DNA of 64,000 bases from Temnothorax longispinosus. Taxonomy: Eukaryota; Arthropoda; Insecta; Hymenoptera; Formicidae. Shown here one piece after another: positions 23,201-33,131 of this stretch. The stretch spans positions 12,006,365 through 12,070,364 of the forward strand of contig NC_092365.1 of the NCBI RefSeq assembly GCF_030848805.1. The letters run 5' to 3'. The position numbers were made by a program, and so were the translations under genes. Under the pieces are notes generated by a model. It was not told where the DNA came from. It worked only from the letters and a program-made list of their open reading frames with translations, and did no database searches. Each line of letters begins with the position of its first letter. Position 1 is the first letter of the stretch.

Positions 23201-26200
23201 ACACCTACTGGGGTTCAAGAACAATATCCCCCAAAGGCAGACAGTTACTGCATGCAATTGAAATATTGAAACTCGACGTTGTATCGTCGGGTGAACCTAC
23301 TTACTGGCCCACGAACGCTATGAAAATCCCGGACTTAATTGACTTTTGCATAATTAAGGGCCTTCCTAATGCTTTGATTGAATGCAAATCTTGCCTGGAT
23401 CTCTCATCAGACCACTCCCCTGTACTTATATCACTAAGTAGAAAAATTATGCAGACTTCTAAATCCTGTAGATTACATAATAACCGTACTGACTGGGATT
23501 TTTTCCGGAGATCCCTGGCCTCCTCTCTTAAAGCAAATTACTCGTTAAAAAACGCCAATGATATCGAAGAGGCAATTGAGCACTTCAACAGCTGTGTTCA
23601 AAGGGCAGCATGGGATTCCACCTCTGAGGCCACCTATACAAAACCTATTCAATATTCTTTATCTATCAGGGAAAAAATAGCTTAGAAAAGGCGTGCTAGG
23701 AAAATTTGGCAGAAAACAAGATACCCAGGGGACAAAATTCGATTAAACCAGCTCTCAACAGAATTAAAAAGACTTCTATTCTACGACAGAAATTCAGGAC
23801 TACAAAACTATCTAAAAAATTTGGACGCATCCACCGCCACTAACTACTCGCTATGGAAGGCTACCAGAAAACTAAAACGTCCCATCCTACATCAGCCCCC
23901 TATACGTAAATTCGATGGTACTTGGGCTGCAAAAGACTCTGATAAGGCCACTGAGTTTGCAACACACCTAGAGAGCGTCTTTACTCCAAATCCGGATGAG
24001 GGTACTATGGGTCAGACCGTACAGGACTCTTTAAACCAAATGCACCTAGAGGACTCTTCCTTCATCAAAAAGTTTACTAAGAACGATGTTCTCACTACTA
24101 TCAAAAAACTAGATGTTCACAAGGCTCCTGGTTATGACTTAATAACCGCTCAGATCCTAAAGCAACTTCCTGCAGAAGCTATCACCTTCTTAACATCCTT
24201 GTTCAATGCCATATTCAGACTAAAAACTGTCCCATCCCAATGGAAGACAGCTTTAGTCATAATGATACTCAAACCGGGCAAACTAGCTGAGGACGTCAAG
24301 TCCTACCGCCCTATTAGCTTACTTCCAATCCTCTCCAAGGTAATGGAGATTCTATTTCTCAAAAGACTTATGCCTCTAGTCCATCAGCATAATCTCCTAC
24401 CAGATCACTAATTTGGATTTAGGCAAAAACACAGTACGATCGAACAAGTACACAGACTAGTCGATAGAATACATTCTGCCTTCGAACACAAACAATATTG
24501 TTCTGCTGCCTTCTTGGATATATCTCAAGCTTTCGACCGAGTGTGGCATGAGGGTTTGCTGTCCAAGATCAAGGCGGCTCTTCCAAATTGTTACTACTCT
24601 TTTATTAGATCTTATCTCAGCGATAGGCATTTTCAGGTGAGACAGGGGGAAGAAATAACAAACCTCCACAAAATACAAGCTGGAGTTCTTCAAGGCAGCG
24701 TGTTGGGTCCAACCTTATACACTTTGTTTACTTCAGACTTGCCAGTTATCGATGGTGTCGTTACCGGAACCTTCGCTGATGACACTGCAATCCTGGCGGT
24801 GGATAGGTGCCCTAAGAAAGCCTCCACCAAGCTTCAAAAAAGTCTCGATAAAATATCCACCTGGCTCAAGGACTGGCGCATACAAGCAAACGGGTCCAAA
24901 TCCATCCACGTCACTTTTACCACAAGAAGAGACTCTTGCCCGCCTGTCAAACTTCACGGAACCCAAATACCTCAAGCAGATGATGTTAAATATCTGGGCA
25001 TTTATCTGGATAGACGTCTTACTTGGAGAAAGCATATTTTCACAAAGAGAAAAGCACTCGGATTAAAACTGCGTAGCCTATACTGGCTCATGAACAGAAA
25101 TTCCCACCTCTCGTTAGAAAATAAACTACTCTTATACAAGTGTATCCTCAAACTTATTTGGTCCTATGGCCTACAGCTGTGGGGAACAACGGCAAATTCA
25201 AACTTGGAAATCCTCCAAAGATTCCAGTCAAAAACCCTTCGTATGATCGTTAACGCTCGTTGGTATGTCTCTAACGACAGAATACACCATGACTTAGACA
25301 TTCCTACCGTCAAAGAGGAAATCATTACACGCACCAGGATATATAAAGAGAGAATCTTATCACACCCCAATCAGCTGGTTTTTGGACTAATGGATGCCAG
25401 GACAACCTTTCGCCGACTTAAGAGAAAAGCTCCGCAAGATCTTCTAGCATGAGTTGACTTTTGAATACGGACTAGTCACTGGACTTCTCCGTGCAAGACT
25501 TCAAATTACTTAACCTATTGCTAAATGTCTCCACTTAGACAGATCGCAATGTTACTGATTATTAAAAAAAATTTTATTTTGTTTCAGCCAGAGGTGAGAA
25601 CAGCGGTGCGACAACGGCGAGATCTCCGAGATCGAAATCGACACCCGCAAAAGCGACGTCCGAGAAAACGACGGCGGTGATCTCCGCGAAGCGACGACGC
25701 CGCAGATCGTGGGGGAGGTAAAAGCGACGACGCTGCTACCAGCGCAAGAGACAGCGGTGAGTGGCACAGCACCGCTGATAGTGCACGAAGGGATAGCTAC
25801 GTCGCCGGTGGTGGTGTACGAAAGGACGTCGGCAGCGACGGCGATCTCCGCGAAAGCGACGACGCCGCAGATCGTGAGGGAGGTAAAAGCGACGACGCCG
25901 CTACCAGCGCAAGAGACAGCGGTGAGTGGCACAGCACCGCTGATAATGCACAAGGGGATAGCTACGTCGCCGATAGTAGTGTACGAGGGAACGTCGGCAG
26001 CGACGGCATCGCTACCAGCGCACGAGATAACGGCGAGAGCAATGACACCCATGATGGTGTACCAGGACACATCGGCAGCGACGGCGTCGCTACCAGCGCA
26101 CGAGAGAACGGCGAGAGCAATGACACCCATGATGGTGCATCAGGACACATCGGCAGTGACGGCGTCGCTACAAGCCTACGAGAGGACGGCCGGGACGGCG

Positions 26201-26722
26201 AGAGCAATGACACCCATGATGGTGTATCAGGATACATCGACAGCGACGGCGTCGCTACCAGCGTACGAGAGGTCGGCGAAAACAACGACACCCATGATGA
26301 TGTATCAGGATACATCGGCAGCGACGGCGTCGCTACAAGCCTACGAGAGGACGGCCGGGACGGCGAGAGCAATGACACCCATGATGGTGTATCAGGACAC
26401 ATCGGCATCGACGGCGTTGCTACCAGCGTACGAGAGGACGGCGAAAGCAATGACACCCATGATGGTGTATCAGGACACATCGGCAGCGACGGCGTCGCTA
26501 CCAGGGTACGAGAGGATGACGAGAGCAATGATGCCATTACCGACGTACGAGAGGACGGCAACAGCTACGGCACCGCTGGTGATGCCTGAAGGGATGACGA
26601 CGATGCCGCTGAAGGTGCAGATGGGACTGGCAACGGCGATGGCGCCGCAGTTGTATGGAACAGCACGACAATTCAACAAAGTAAGTGTCCACGTAAGTAT
26701 AATATGTACATATGCACGCGCT

Positions 26723-26813
<91 letters not shown>

Positions 26814-27241
26814 GGCAATCTCTGCCGGATCATGTTACATCGGCGTCGTCATTGCCGTCTTTCAAAAGTCTCCTTCGAGCTTATTTATTCTCAGCCGAAT
26901 TTGAGAGCTAAGTTTTGTTTGTTAGTTGTAGTGAAATTTTTATCTTGTGTTTGTCTTTATTCTAGTTCGATAGATTTAAGTTGCGTTTCATACCTTATAG
27001 ATTTAGTAATATACTTATAGATTAAGTTGCGTTCTACACCTTGTATACTACTATAGTTTGCGTCTGTTATGTTGACTGTGACTCACATTATACCTCAGTT
27101 ATAGTTTCTCTAAATTCAAGTTGCGTCACATTCAATGTGCTTTCCGCTATGTCTTAACACTCATATACTTTGTAATATTAGGATGCTATGTGTATTGTTG
27201 CCCTTTAGCATATGCTTGGGCATATAAATATATCAAATCAA

Positions 27242-27283
<42 letters not shown>

Positions 27284-27739
27284 CCCCCCCTCCTCTCTCC
27301 TGTCTCCTGTCTTCTCTCTCCTCTCTCAAGTACGCGAACGCCTATGAAGTGTGTGTAGGTGTGTGTATTACATATGTACACTGAGGCAAAACATTACAAC
27401 CCAAAAAATTATTTATTTGGTGGCTTGTATTAGCAATTTTAACACAATTTATGTAGTATTAGTTATTTTTTTTTAATTAAGTAAAAATGTTTACTTCTAA
27501 ATAAATATATGTAAAAATTAAGTAAATAAGATATTAGGAGATACGTAATAAATATTTTGTAAGATTCAAATATTTTTTTCTCAGTGTATGTCAATGTTGA
27601 CATGTATTCGTGTTTCAATATTTTCCAGAAAATTAATCAGGCGTTTCACCGACTTCTACAAAAAGAAAGGAAGAAGCAATGGAGGAAAGTGAATCTCCCA
27701 CCGGCATCTGTAGGACCTGCACCACCTATATCAAGCTAA
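20207..27739 (+). CDS. Unrecognised three-exon gene for a Thr/Ala/Met-rich tandem-repeat protein
   Basis: Proposed coding exons are 20207-20231, 25588-26680 and 27629-27739. ATG at 20207 has a fair context (AAGCATGG). Exon 1 (MEKKTPSK) ends at T|GTAAGT, exon 2 starts after TTTCAG, ends AAA|GTAAGT and joins in phase to exon 3 after TTTTCCAG. The protein begins with a basic Ser/Thr/Lys stretch, continues into TTPQIV and ETAVSGTAPLI blocks, then six 26- or 29-residue repeats (AMTPMMVYQDTSAATASLPA). It ends with a basic segment (FHRLLQKERKKQWRKV) and a Pro-rich tail before TAA. No signal peptide or known domain is seen. A one-base deletion near 25690, relative to a second copy of the same block, shifts the frame. 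This may be a real lesion, a sequencing error or pseudogenisation. Function unknown. Intron 1 is about 95 nt once the Jockey insertion is discounted. Confidence 0.6.
20459..21850 (+). pseudogene. Jockey ORF1 (gag-like, zinc knuckles), broken
   Basis: ORF1 probably begins at ATG 20459 (MDKTNKIIITPGGSPAM) and shifts frame at or after a 12-G run near 20549-20560; another shift is needed to reach the long frame that is open from about 20657. That frame has a pre-zinc-finger region (FRVVLKNLHPSVDTNDIKK through GHEASNIWNIKQRGT) matching the domain paired with CCHC knuckles in Jockey gag. It then has CAKCQQYGHTKAYC, a second knuckle interrupted by TAG at 21452 (CIKC then ADC) and a third (CVLCDGNHPANYKGC). 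The protein normally binds RNA in the retrotransposition particle. Further stops follow near 21725. Confidence 0.85.
21845..25452 (+). pseudogene. Jockey ORF2 (endonuclease-reverse transcriptase), broken
   Basis: The APE-type endonuclease begins about LKIALWNANGLSQH and continues through SETHF and, after the MITE insertion, GGDYNAKHTYWGSR and LSSDHSPVL. Reverse transcriptase motifs follow: KAPGYD, SYRPISLLPILSK, AAFLDISQAFDRVW, GVLQGSVLGP and the catalytic TFADDTAIL. A C-terminal thumb/connection region (WSYGLQLWGTT) follows. The frame is cut by TAG at 23683, TAA at 24409 and the 927-bp insertion at 22214. Because the MITE used a TTAA site within codons, the flanking reading frame still lines up on either side of it. 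The enzyme would nick target DNA and copy the element RNA; this copy cannot. Confidence 0.93.
22214..23140. mobile_element. Non-autonomous piggyBac-like element inside Jockey ORF2
   Basis: The termini CCCTAGAACCCAT and ATGGGTTCTAGGG are perfect 13-bp inverted repeats, flanked by TTAA at 22210-22213 and 23141-23144. TTAA targeting plus CCCTAGAA ends are the piggyBac signature. The interior is AT-rich with subterminal GGGGTCGATATCGACCCC-like palindromes near both ends and no transposase frame. It interrupts the Jockey endonuclease domain, so it is younger than the Jockey insertion. Confidence 0.92.
25740..26520 (+). repeat. Coding minisatellite: 78/87-bp units, plus a ~160-bp duplicated block
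   Basis: The core ACACCCATGATG recurs at 26045, 26123, 26210, 26288, 26375 and 26453, so spacings alternate 78, 87, 78, 87, 78. The long units carry an extra 9 bp (GGGACGGCC-like). All lengths are multiples of three. Upstream, a block containing GTGAGTGGCACAGCACCGCT at about 25760 is repeated about 160 bp later. All lie in exon 2 of the repeat-protein gene. Confidence 0.9.
26727..26811. repeat. (CT)n microsatellite in intron 2
   Basis: About 85 bp of pure CT dinucleotide in the second intron of the repeat-protein gene. The Ser-Leu and Arg-Glu open frames through it are artefacts. A second CT tract with a C-run lies at about 27248-27305 in the same intron. Confidence 0.95.
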
Positions 27740-27744
27740 GACAA

Positions 27745-27915
27745 GAAGTCGACTTCCCGTCATGACGGAAAGTCGACTTTTAGTCGGCGTTTTTTTTAGA
27801 CATTCGCCGACTTCAAGTCGACTTCAAGTCGACTTTCGTCCTTAAAAAAGTCGACTTTCTGCCAAGTTAGTTTCGGTAGAAGTCGACTTGAAGTCGACTT
27901 CAAGTCGACTTTTTG
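27745..27915. repeat. AAGTCGACTT palindromic array
   Basis: Eight GTCGAC sites occur in about 170 bp, most inside AAGTCGACTT, with some pairs in the direct tandem form GAAGTCGACTTGAAGTCGAC. The array starts a few bases after the stop codon of the repeat-protein gene. On the minus strand its edge reads CTTCCCTAAGAGCAAA, like the edge of the GACGTC array at 7912. Function unknown. Confidence 0.75.
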
Positions 27916-27919
27916 CTCT

Positions 27920-28255
27920 TAGGGAAGCTACTAGTTCTCATTTTGAATCTAAGCGCGTTCCTAATAAGTGTTGCACTACTCTGACCGCCGAGTGTACGTA
28001 TGTACATCTATGTCGAACGCATGTTCATTTCTGAGATAGGTCGGTAACGTAGAAAGCGGGTATCGATATTTTTAGTTCCGCTTAGGTGGCGGCGTTTTCG
28101 CGTCGGAGTTCGGCCTTTTGCTTTAGTTGACATTACCGACGTTGAGGAAGTTCGGGCTTCGCTTTAGGATCCCCTTAATGTTGTATACAGCGTTATAGTA
28201 AACATTTACTTAAAATAATATTATAAAAAAAATTTACTTAATTTACTTTATTTAC
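27920..28255. other. Intergenic stretch, nothing recognised
   Basis: Moderately balanced composition to about 28170, then AT-rich. No open frame of note, no repeat ends, no RNA gene signature. Confidence 0.5.
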
Positions 28256-28259
28256 TTAA

Positions 28260-28880
28260 GGTGGTCCTTTCGTGAGAACAAGTATTAGATAGGTACCTAA
28301 ATTTGATATATGTTAAATATACAGTAATAAGGGGCATGTGTACGAAAAATCAAGTGAGGTTACCGACACTTTACAAAAAATAAGTCATTCTAAATGTGCG
28401 TTCGCGGAGCGTGCCATTGTCATTCTATCCTTGTTTACATCTAATGAACAAGAAAGATAGAATGATGCAAATCGCCACGTCCGAGGTTTTCAACGAATAA
28501 TACATGTACTTAGCGATCAGATGAATACATTATTCATGTCTTAAAATATTCCCTGAAGTTTCCGGATTTCGTACATACCTTGAAAATAAAGGCTTGCCGA
28601 ATGTTTTGCTCTGATATATGAGGTTAAATAAGTAGTGGTCCAATCACATATTGCTTTACTCGTACTGTCATGCCTGACCTAACCTAAATCGAGTCCAACC
28701 GACTACTATTGTGATATTTTTTTAATTAGTAAATAATTAAATACGATTAAATCGTGCGTGTAAAATCATATTATATTATTATAATTATTGGGATGTTGTG
28801 TAATGTTTGTCAATATGTCTGTTTTCAATTACCTCATGACGGACTGTTACTTGACTAGCTGGGTCCGCGAAAGGACCACC
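28260..28880. mobile_element. TTAA-flanked MITE (GGTGGTCCTTTCG ends)
   Basis: GGTGGTCCTTTCG at 28260 and CGAAAGGACCACC ending at 28880 are perfect 13-bp inverted repeats, flanked by TTAA at 28256-28259 and 28881-28884. TTAA duplications point to the piggyBac or Kolobok superfamilies; the terminal bases differ from the CCC start of the two piggyBac-like MITEs in this window, so I leave the superfamily open. No transposase. Confidence 0.8.
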
Positions 28881-29059
28881 TTAAAGTAATATTTAAAAAT
28901 ATTTGGTATAATATTTCTAAAACATTTTTGAAATATTCGGAAATATAATATTATGAAGTAACATTTTAGAAACATGTATAAAATATTATGTGAGAACGTT
29001 CATAAGATACACAAAATCAATATTTCACAATGTTAATCTAATATTTCTTATTTATTGAG

Positions 29060-29728
29060 ATCTAATTGTTTATTTTTATTTATGGATAAATGGTTTTCCT
29101 GGAATCCTGGGATGTATAGATGGAACATATATCTCATTACGTACACCTGCTCACAAAATCAAGTCAACATATGTGAATCGGCACGATATGCCATATCTTT
29201 AACGTTACAGGCAATATGTGATGCGGATAAGATGTTTCTCGATGTTTTTACAGAGGACCACCCAGTAAAGTGCATAATATTGCACGTATCTTTAAATTAT
29301 CATTCATAAGCACTATATTGCCAGAAACATGTGGAGATGAGTGGCATATATTAGGCGATGCTGCCTATCCCCTTAAAAAGTATCTTATAACTCCTTACAG
29401 AGATTATGGAACTTTGACAGAACAACAAAGAAATTTTAATTACAAGTTCTCTGTTTGTAGAGTGAAAATAGAAAATGCTTTCGGTTTACTAAAAACAAGA
29501 TTTAGACAGTTAATTAGATTAGATTTTAATACAGTTCAACGTAGCTGTAAATTCATTCTAGCTTGCTGTACATTCCATAATTTATGTATTCATTATAAAG
29601 ATAATTTGTATGATTTCATGGAAGAAGTAGACATTGTAAATATTCAAGATTTTCAAGAAATTAATAGAGATGATAATAGAATTGAAGGTGAAAAAAAAAC
29701 GAATCGGCTATGCCAATTATTGTCATAA
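29060..29728 (+). pseudogene. PIF/Harbinger DDE nuclease remnant
   Basis: The frame begins in GFPGILGCIDGTYISLRTPA (first catalytic Asp in CIDGT), shifts by one base after RHDMPY near 29196, continues LTLQAICDADKMFLDVF, is disrupted again near 29265 and resumes as ILGDAAYPLKKYLITPYRDYG, with FNYKFSVCRVKIENAFGLLKT carrying the last catalytic Glu. This is the DDE_Tnp_4 nuclease of HARBI1-like proteins, which cuts element ends and makes 3-bp duplications. The N-terminal domain is absent and no partner Myb-like gene or TIRs are visible. A stop ends the frame at 29728. Confidence 0.88.
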
Positions 29729-29959
29729 TTCAGTTTTCTAAACTTATGACGTTTATTACGTTTCATTTTTTATTACGTTTAATTTTACATAAATTTGTGT
29801 TTAACTCTGTAATATCTAATAAGAAGTATAATAATGGCATAGTAAAGCAAAAATATTTATTTGATTTTTATATTTTTAAGTATATTAAACAAAGTATTTG
29901 CACATATGTTTGCATAAATCAAATATTACATAGTAAACATAACTTTCAGCTATTAGAAT

Positions 29960-30530
29960 TATTATTGCGTGTTTAGTATTATTGCGTTGTACATAAGTCA
30001 TAATATTAGGGAGTTTTTACGATATTGTCTTTCAAAAACTTCCCATTATTGTGTTACAATATATGACAAAGTGTAGTATAATAATATACATATATACGTT
30101 ACTATAATTATGTTTATCCTTAACAAATACAAATATATTATCTTTCATGAATACTTTGTTTTCTTCAACATTACAAAATAATAAGTAATCAGCATTACAA
30201 AATAAGTAATCAACATTACAAAATAATAAGTAATCAACATTACAAAATAATATGTAATTAATACTGCAAAATAATATGTAATTAACATTAGAAAATAAGT
30301 AATTATCTTTTTTAATATAAATTATTATTATTTTTTTTTTTTTTCAAAAAAACTTTTTAATAATTTCATTTTTTCTTCATGTCTTTCTAGTCTTTAGCCT
30401 CTTCTTCGTTATAAATCTTTAATAAAGTCTGTGCTAAACTTGAATCTTTCTTATTTTTTTTTAACGTTAGATGTTTGTGGAGTATTTTTAACATTAATTA
30501 CAACTTTGCTTGCACTTTGTAATATTTCTG
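29960..30530. other. AT-rich spacer with a short minisatellite
   Basis: At about 30170-30300 a ~26-bp unit (AATAAGTAATCAACATTACA) is repeated about five times with drift. Otherwise homopolymer-rich AT DNA without supported features. Confidence 0.7.
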
Positions 30531-30685
30531 GGGTAATTATGCATAAAAGCGACGTCCTCTCCGATGACCTTGACCTTGACATATGTTGTGAAGGTCACCC
30601 TACTGAGTGACCTTCAAAAGGTTTTAGCCGTCGGTCATTGTTTATTAAAAAGTTATAAACAAAAAAAGTTTGAAAAATATAGCAG

Positions 30686-31045
30686 CTATTTTGAGTTTTG
30701 GAAGGCATAAACGACCAATATAAACGTCTTTTTTTTAAAGCAGAGAATAACCTTTATTTCGCGTCGTCGTCGTCGTCGTCGATTTTGAGTTTGTCCTAAA
30801 ACATTAAGTTTAAAGCAGTAAGGATCACGTTCAAGGGCGGTTATTTCCGCTATGATCAAACGATTGCAATTCAAACACAATCGTGTTCTGTCTGTGATAT
30901 CGAGAGGATTTTGTCCTAATGCATCACGTCTAGTGATAACGATTTCTCGTTTGTGTGCATTTTCCTCGCCATCAATACGAGCCATTTGTTGACGACCAAA
31001 TGCATGACCACAAACGTAACACTGTAAGCGATTCTGAGCCATCAT
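30686..31045 (-). CDS. Small Cys-rich protein inside the SWIM-DDE transposon
   Basis: A 119-codon minus-strand frame starts MMAQNRLQCYVCGHAFGRQQ. It has two CxxC pairs (CYVC near residue 9 and CLNC near residue 57), consistent with one zinc site, then a run of six or seven arginines. The last ~20 residues lie in the left TIR, so the natural C-terminus may differ. It is divergent from the transposase, with about 120 bp between starts. It is intact, unlike the transposase. It could be an accessory DNA-binding protein of the element, or a fortuitous frame; the paired cysteines favour a real protein. No family is recognised. Confidence 0.45.
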   Translation of the reverse strand: MMAQNRLQCYVCGHAFGRQQMARIDGEENAHKREIVITRRDALGQNPLDITDRTRLCLNCNRLIIAEITALERDPYCFKLNVLGQTQNRRRRRRREIKVILCFKKKTFILVVYAFQNSK

Positions 31046-31165
31046 TGATTTTATTATTTAATCAATTAAGAAAATATCGAAGAATCGACTTAGGCCGAGG
31101 ATTCTTTCATATAAGTCTAGAAGAAGCCCTTCTGAATATCAATACGAAAATAAAGATGTACTTTT

Positions 31166-32957
31166 TTGAATCAAAATAGAACTTGTTTATTTTGTAATGC
31201 TGCAGTTAATCTGCACAGATTATCCATCGCATGTAGGGTCGATGTATTTGTTAAAAGAAATATTTATATTTCAGAAATAACCAAGTCTTGTACACAGCAT
31301 TTGGATGATCGAGGATTCATTCTACCAATGCTTTTACGTGCTTTGCAGTTTGTCAATAGACCATATTCAATAAAAGGAGATCAGATGCAATTGTTTTTAG
31401 ATGAACTTCGAAATGCTGTGAACAATACAAGAGTTTATCAAAATGAGAATGATTTCGAAGATGATGCGTTCCAATACATCTGTCCTATTACAAAAGAACA
31501 GTTCCAGGATTTATTCACATACTGTGTTCCTGTTCATTCAGCAGGTCATAACAAAAATATAACAAAAAAAGATCTCATGACATTCTTATGTAAGCTACGA
31601 CAAGGTTTATCAGATGACTTCTTAAAAGTAATCTTTCATTATAAAAGCAGACAAAATGTGAGCTTAGCTGTCGCTAATGTGCGAATCTCTCTAATGCAAC
31701 GATTTGTTCCATCAAATATTGGATTCGCTGCGATAACTAGAGAAGATTATATAGCGAGACATTGTACAGACTTTTCAAATGAATTATATAATCCACAGCC
31801 AGAAAACCGAAAGGCGCTAGCTTACATTGATGGTTCCTACTTACGAATTCAAAAAAGTTCAAACTTCCGCACGTTACGGCAATCTTACTCTCTACATAAA
31901 GGTTATCATTTACTCAAACCTGCCTTGGTTGTTGCCCCCGATGGTTACATATTAACTATTCATGGACCATCTTTTTCAGATGCGAGCAATAACGATGCTC
32001 AAATGCTTCGAAATGAATTCGAACAAGACATGCAAGGAATGAGAAAATGGTTTCAAAATGGGGACATTTTCATAGTAGATCGAGGTTACAGAGATGCGAT
32101 ACCACTGCTTGAAGCTATGGGAATCACACTTAGGATGCCTTGTCTTCTTGAACGAGGTCAACGTCAGTTTACTACGGAACAAGCTAATGAAAATCGAATA
32201 ATAACAAAGACAAGGTGGGTGGTCGAAGCTCGTAACGGACATTTAAAATTAATTTTTAAGTTTTTTGCTAACGTTATTCAAATAACCCACACAAAAAATC
32301 TTGGGGATTTTTTACGAATTGCTGGTGCTATTATTAATAAATACTACCCGCCTATTCGTATGGAAGAAGCGAATGCAGAGTTAGCAAAAGAACTTTTACA
32401 AAAATCAAGGCAAGTAAATGTTGTACAAGAGCGTGTGGATGCAGAAAATCTAAGAGTTTTGAGAGCTAACTGGAATCGTCTCAATCACCAGCATGTCCGT
32501 AACTTCCCCCTGCTTAGACTATTTACGAGAATTGACAGTTGGCACTTATCAAGTGAATTTAGCTCCGTCTTACGTTCAAGATAAACTCCAACGAGATGAG
32601 CAGGAAGAGTTTCAAATCGATGTTCACTTTGATAAGCCATTATTGATTCGAGTTAGAGTATATTCGCGTTACCGTAATGCAACTAAACACCAACTCTAGA
32701 TTTCGTATAATGAAATGGAGGATGATAATATTGATAATGATAACGATGACGTAGAACCAATAACAGGTTACTATTGTACATGTCAAGCAGGTGCTCGAAC
32801 ACTGGGGACATGTGCGCATGTTGCAAGTGTTCTTTGGTTTTAGGGGTACGCACGACACCAACAGCGTATTAAATATCCTTCAACACAACTATTGCAATCT
32901 GTTCAAAATGCTGCCCATAGACCTCATCAGCAAGACTCTAACCATGGCATAGAATAA
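31166..32957 (+). pseudogene. DDE transposase with C-terminal SWIM zinc finger, broken
   Basis: The frame opens near 31166 without an obvious ATG; early residues CLFCNAAVNLHRL look like an N-terminal zinc site. The catalytic core has LAYIDGSYLRIQKS (Asp), IFIVDRGYRD (Asp) and RWVVEARNGHLKLIFKFF (Glu), the DDE pattern of IS4/IS5-related eukaryotic transposases. A frameshift near 32530 leads into LTVGTYQVNLAPSYVQDKL and SRYRNATKHQL. Past TAG at 32697 lies a SWIM finger: CTC, spacer, CAHVASVLWF (CxCxnCxH). Another TAG at 32842 interrupts the tail, which ends near 32957. SWIM fingers occur in MULE-type and other transposases and bind DNA or protein. Three lesions make this copy inactive. Confidence 0.88.
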
Positions 32958-33020
32958 AAAATAGATAAAACATCTCATAACAGAAGATATAAGTAACGAT
33001 CAATTAAGCGCGCTTAAACG

Positions 33021-33026
33021 TGCGCT

Positions 33027-33084
<58 letters not shown>

Positions 33085-33093
33085 GCGCACACG

Positions 33094-33130
<37 letters not shown>
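33021..33130. repeat. (CA)n microsatellite, left of the hAT-type element
   Basis: CA repeats with an interruption AGACGCGCACACGCACG. The matching tract on the far side of the insertion (35056-35120) carries the same interruption in the same orientation. Confidence 0.95.

Positions 33131-33131
<1 letters not shown>

Larger units (their letters stand above)
20320..25570 (+). mobile_element. Full-length Jockey-type non-LTR retrotransposon with 10-bp target duplication
   Basis: The body starts CCTCCGGCGGAGGC at 20320 and ends with a short A run at 25570. ATTTTATTTT lies on both sides (20310-20319 and 25571-25580). The element has two ORFs in the usual order (gag-like with zinc knuckles; endonuclease-reverse transcriptase), a GC-rich 5' UTR and a short 3' UTR, about 4.3 kb without the MITE inside it. 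Such elements insert by target-primed reverse transcription. The insertion lies in the polypyrimidine tract of an intron, 7 nt from the acceptor exon boundary. Internal stops and frameshifts show it is no longer autonomous. Confidence 0.9.
30532..32957 (+). mobile_element. DDE transposon with SWIM-finger transposase; left TIR present, right end not found
   Basis: The left end GGTAATTATGCATAAAAGCG at 30532 is followed by CTCCGATGACCTTGACCTTG and about 190 bp matching the TIR of the element at 207-1307. Inside are a minus-strand zinc-binding ORF (30686-31045) and the plus-strand transposase (31166-32957). No matching right TIR is visible between the transposase end and 37 kb; a CA microsatellite starts at about 33027, where the end would be expected. 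By analogy with the intact relative, the target duplication should be 8 bp. The superfamily is not assigned with confidence: the core looks like the IS4/IS5-type DDE group that includes Harbinger. Confidence 0.75.

Noticed and set aside
25552..26561. Minus-strand Ser/Pro/Val-rich proteins opposite the repeat exon
   Set aside because: They are the antisense of a coding minisatellite with a period divisible by three, which keeps all frames open; the plus strand has splice support.
26537..27020. Ser-Leu or Arg-Glu repeat proteins around 26.7 kb
   Set aside because: They come from the CT microsatellite in intron 2.
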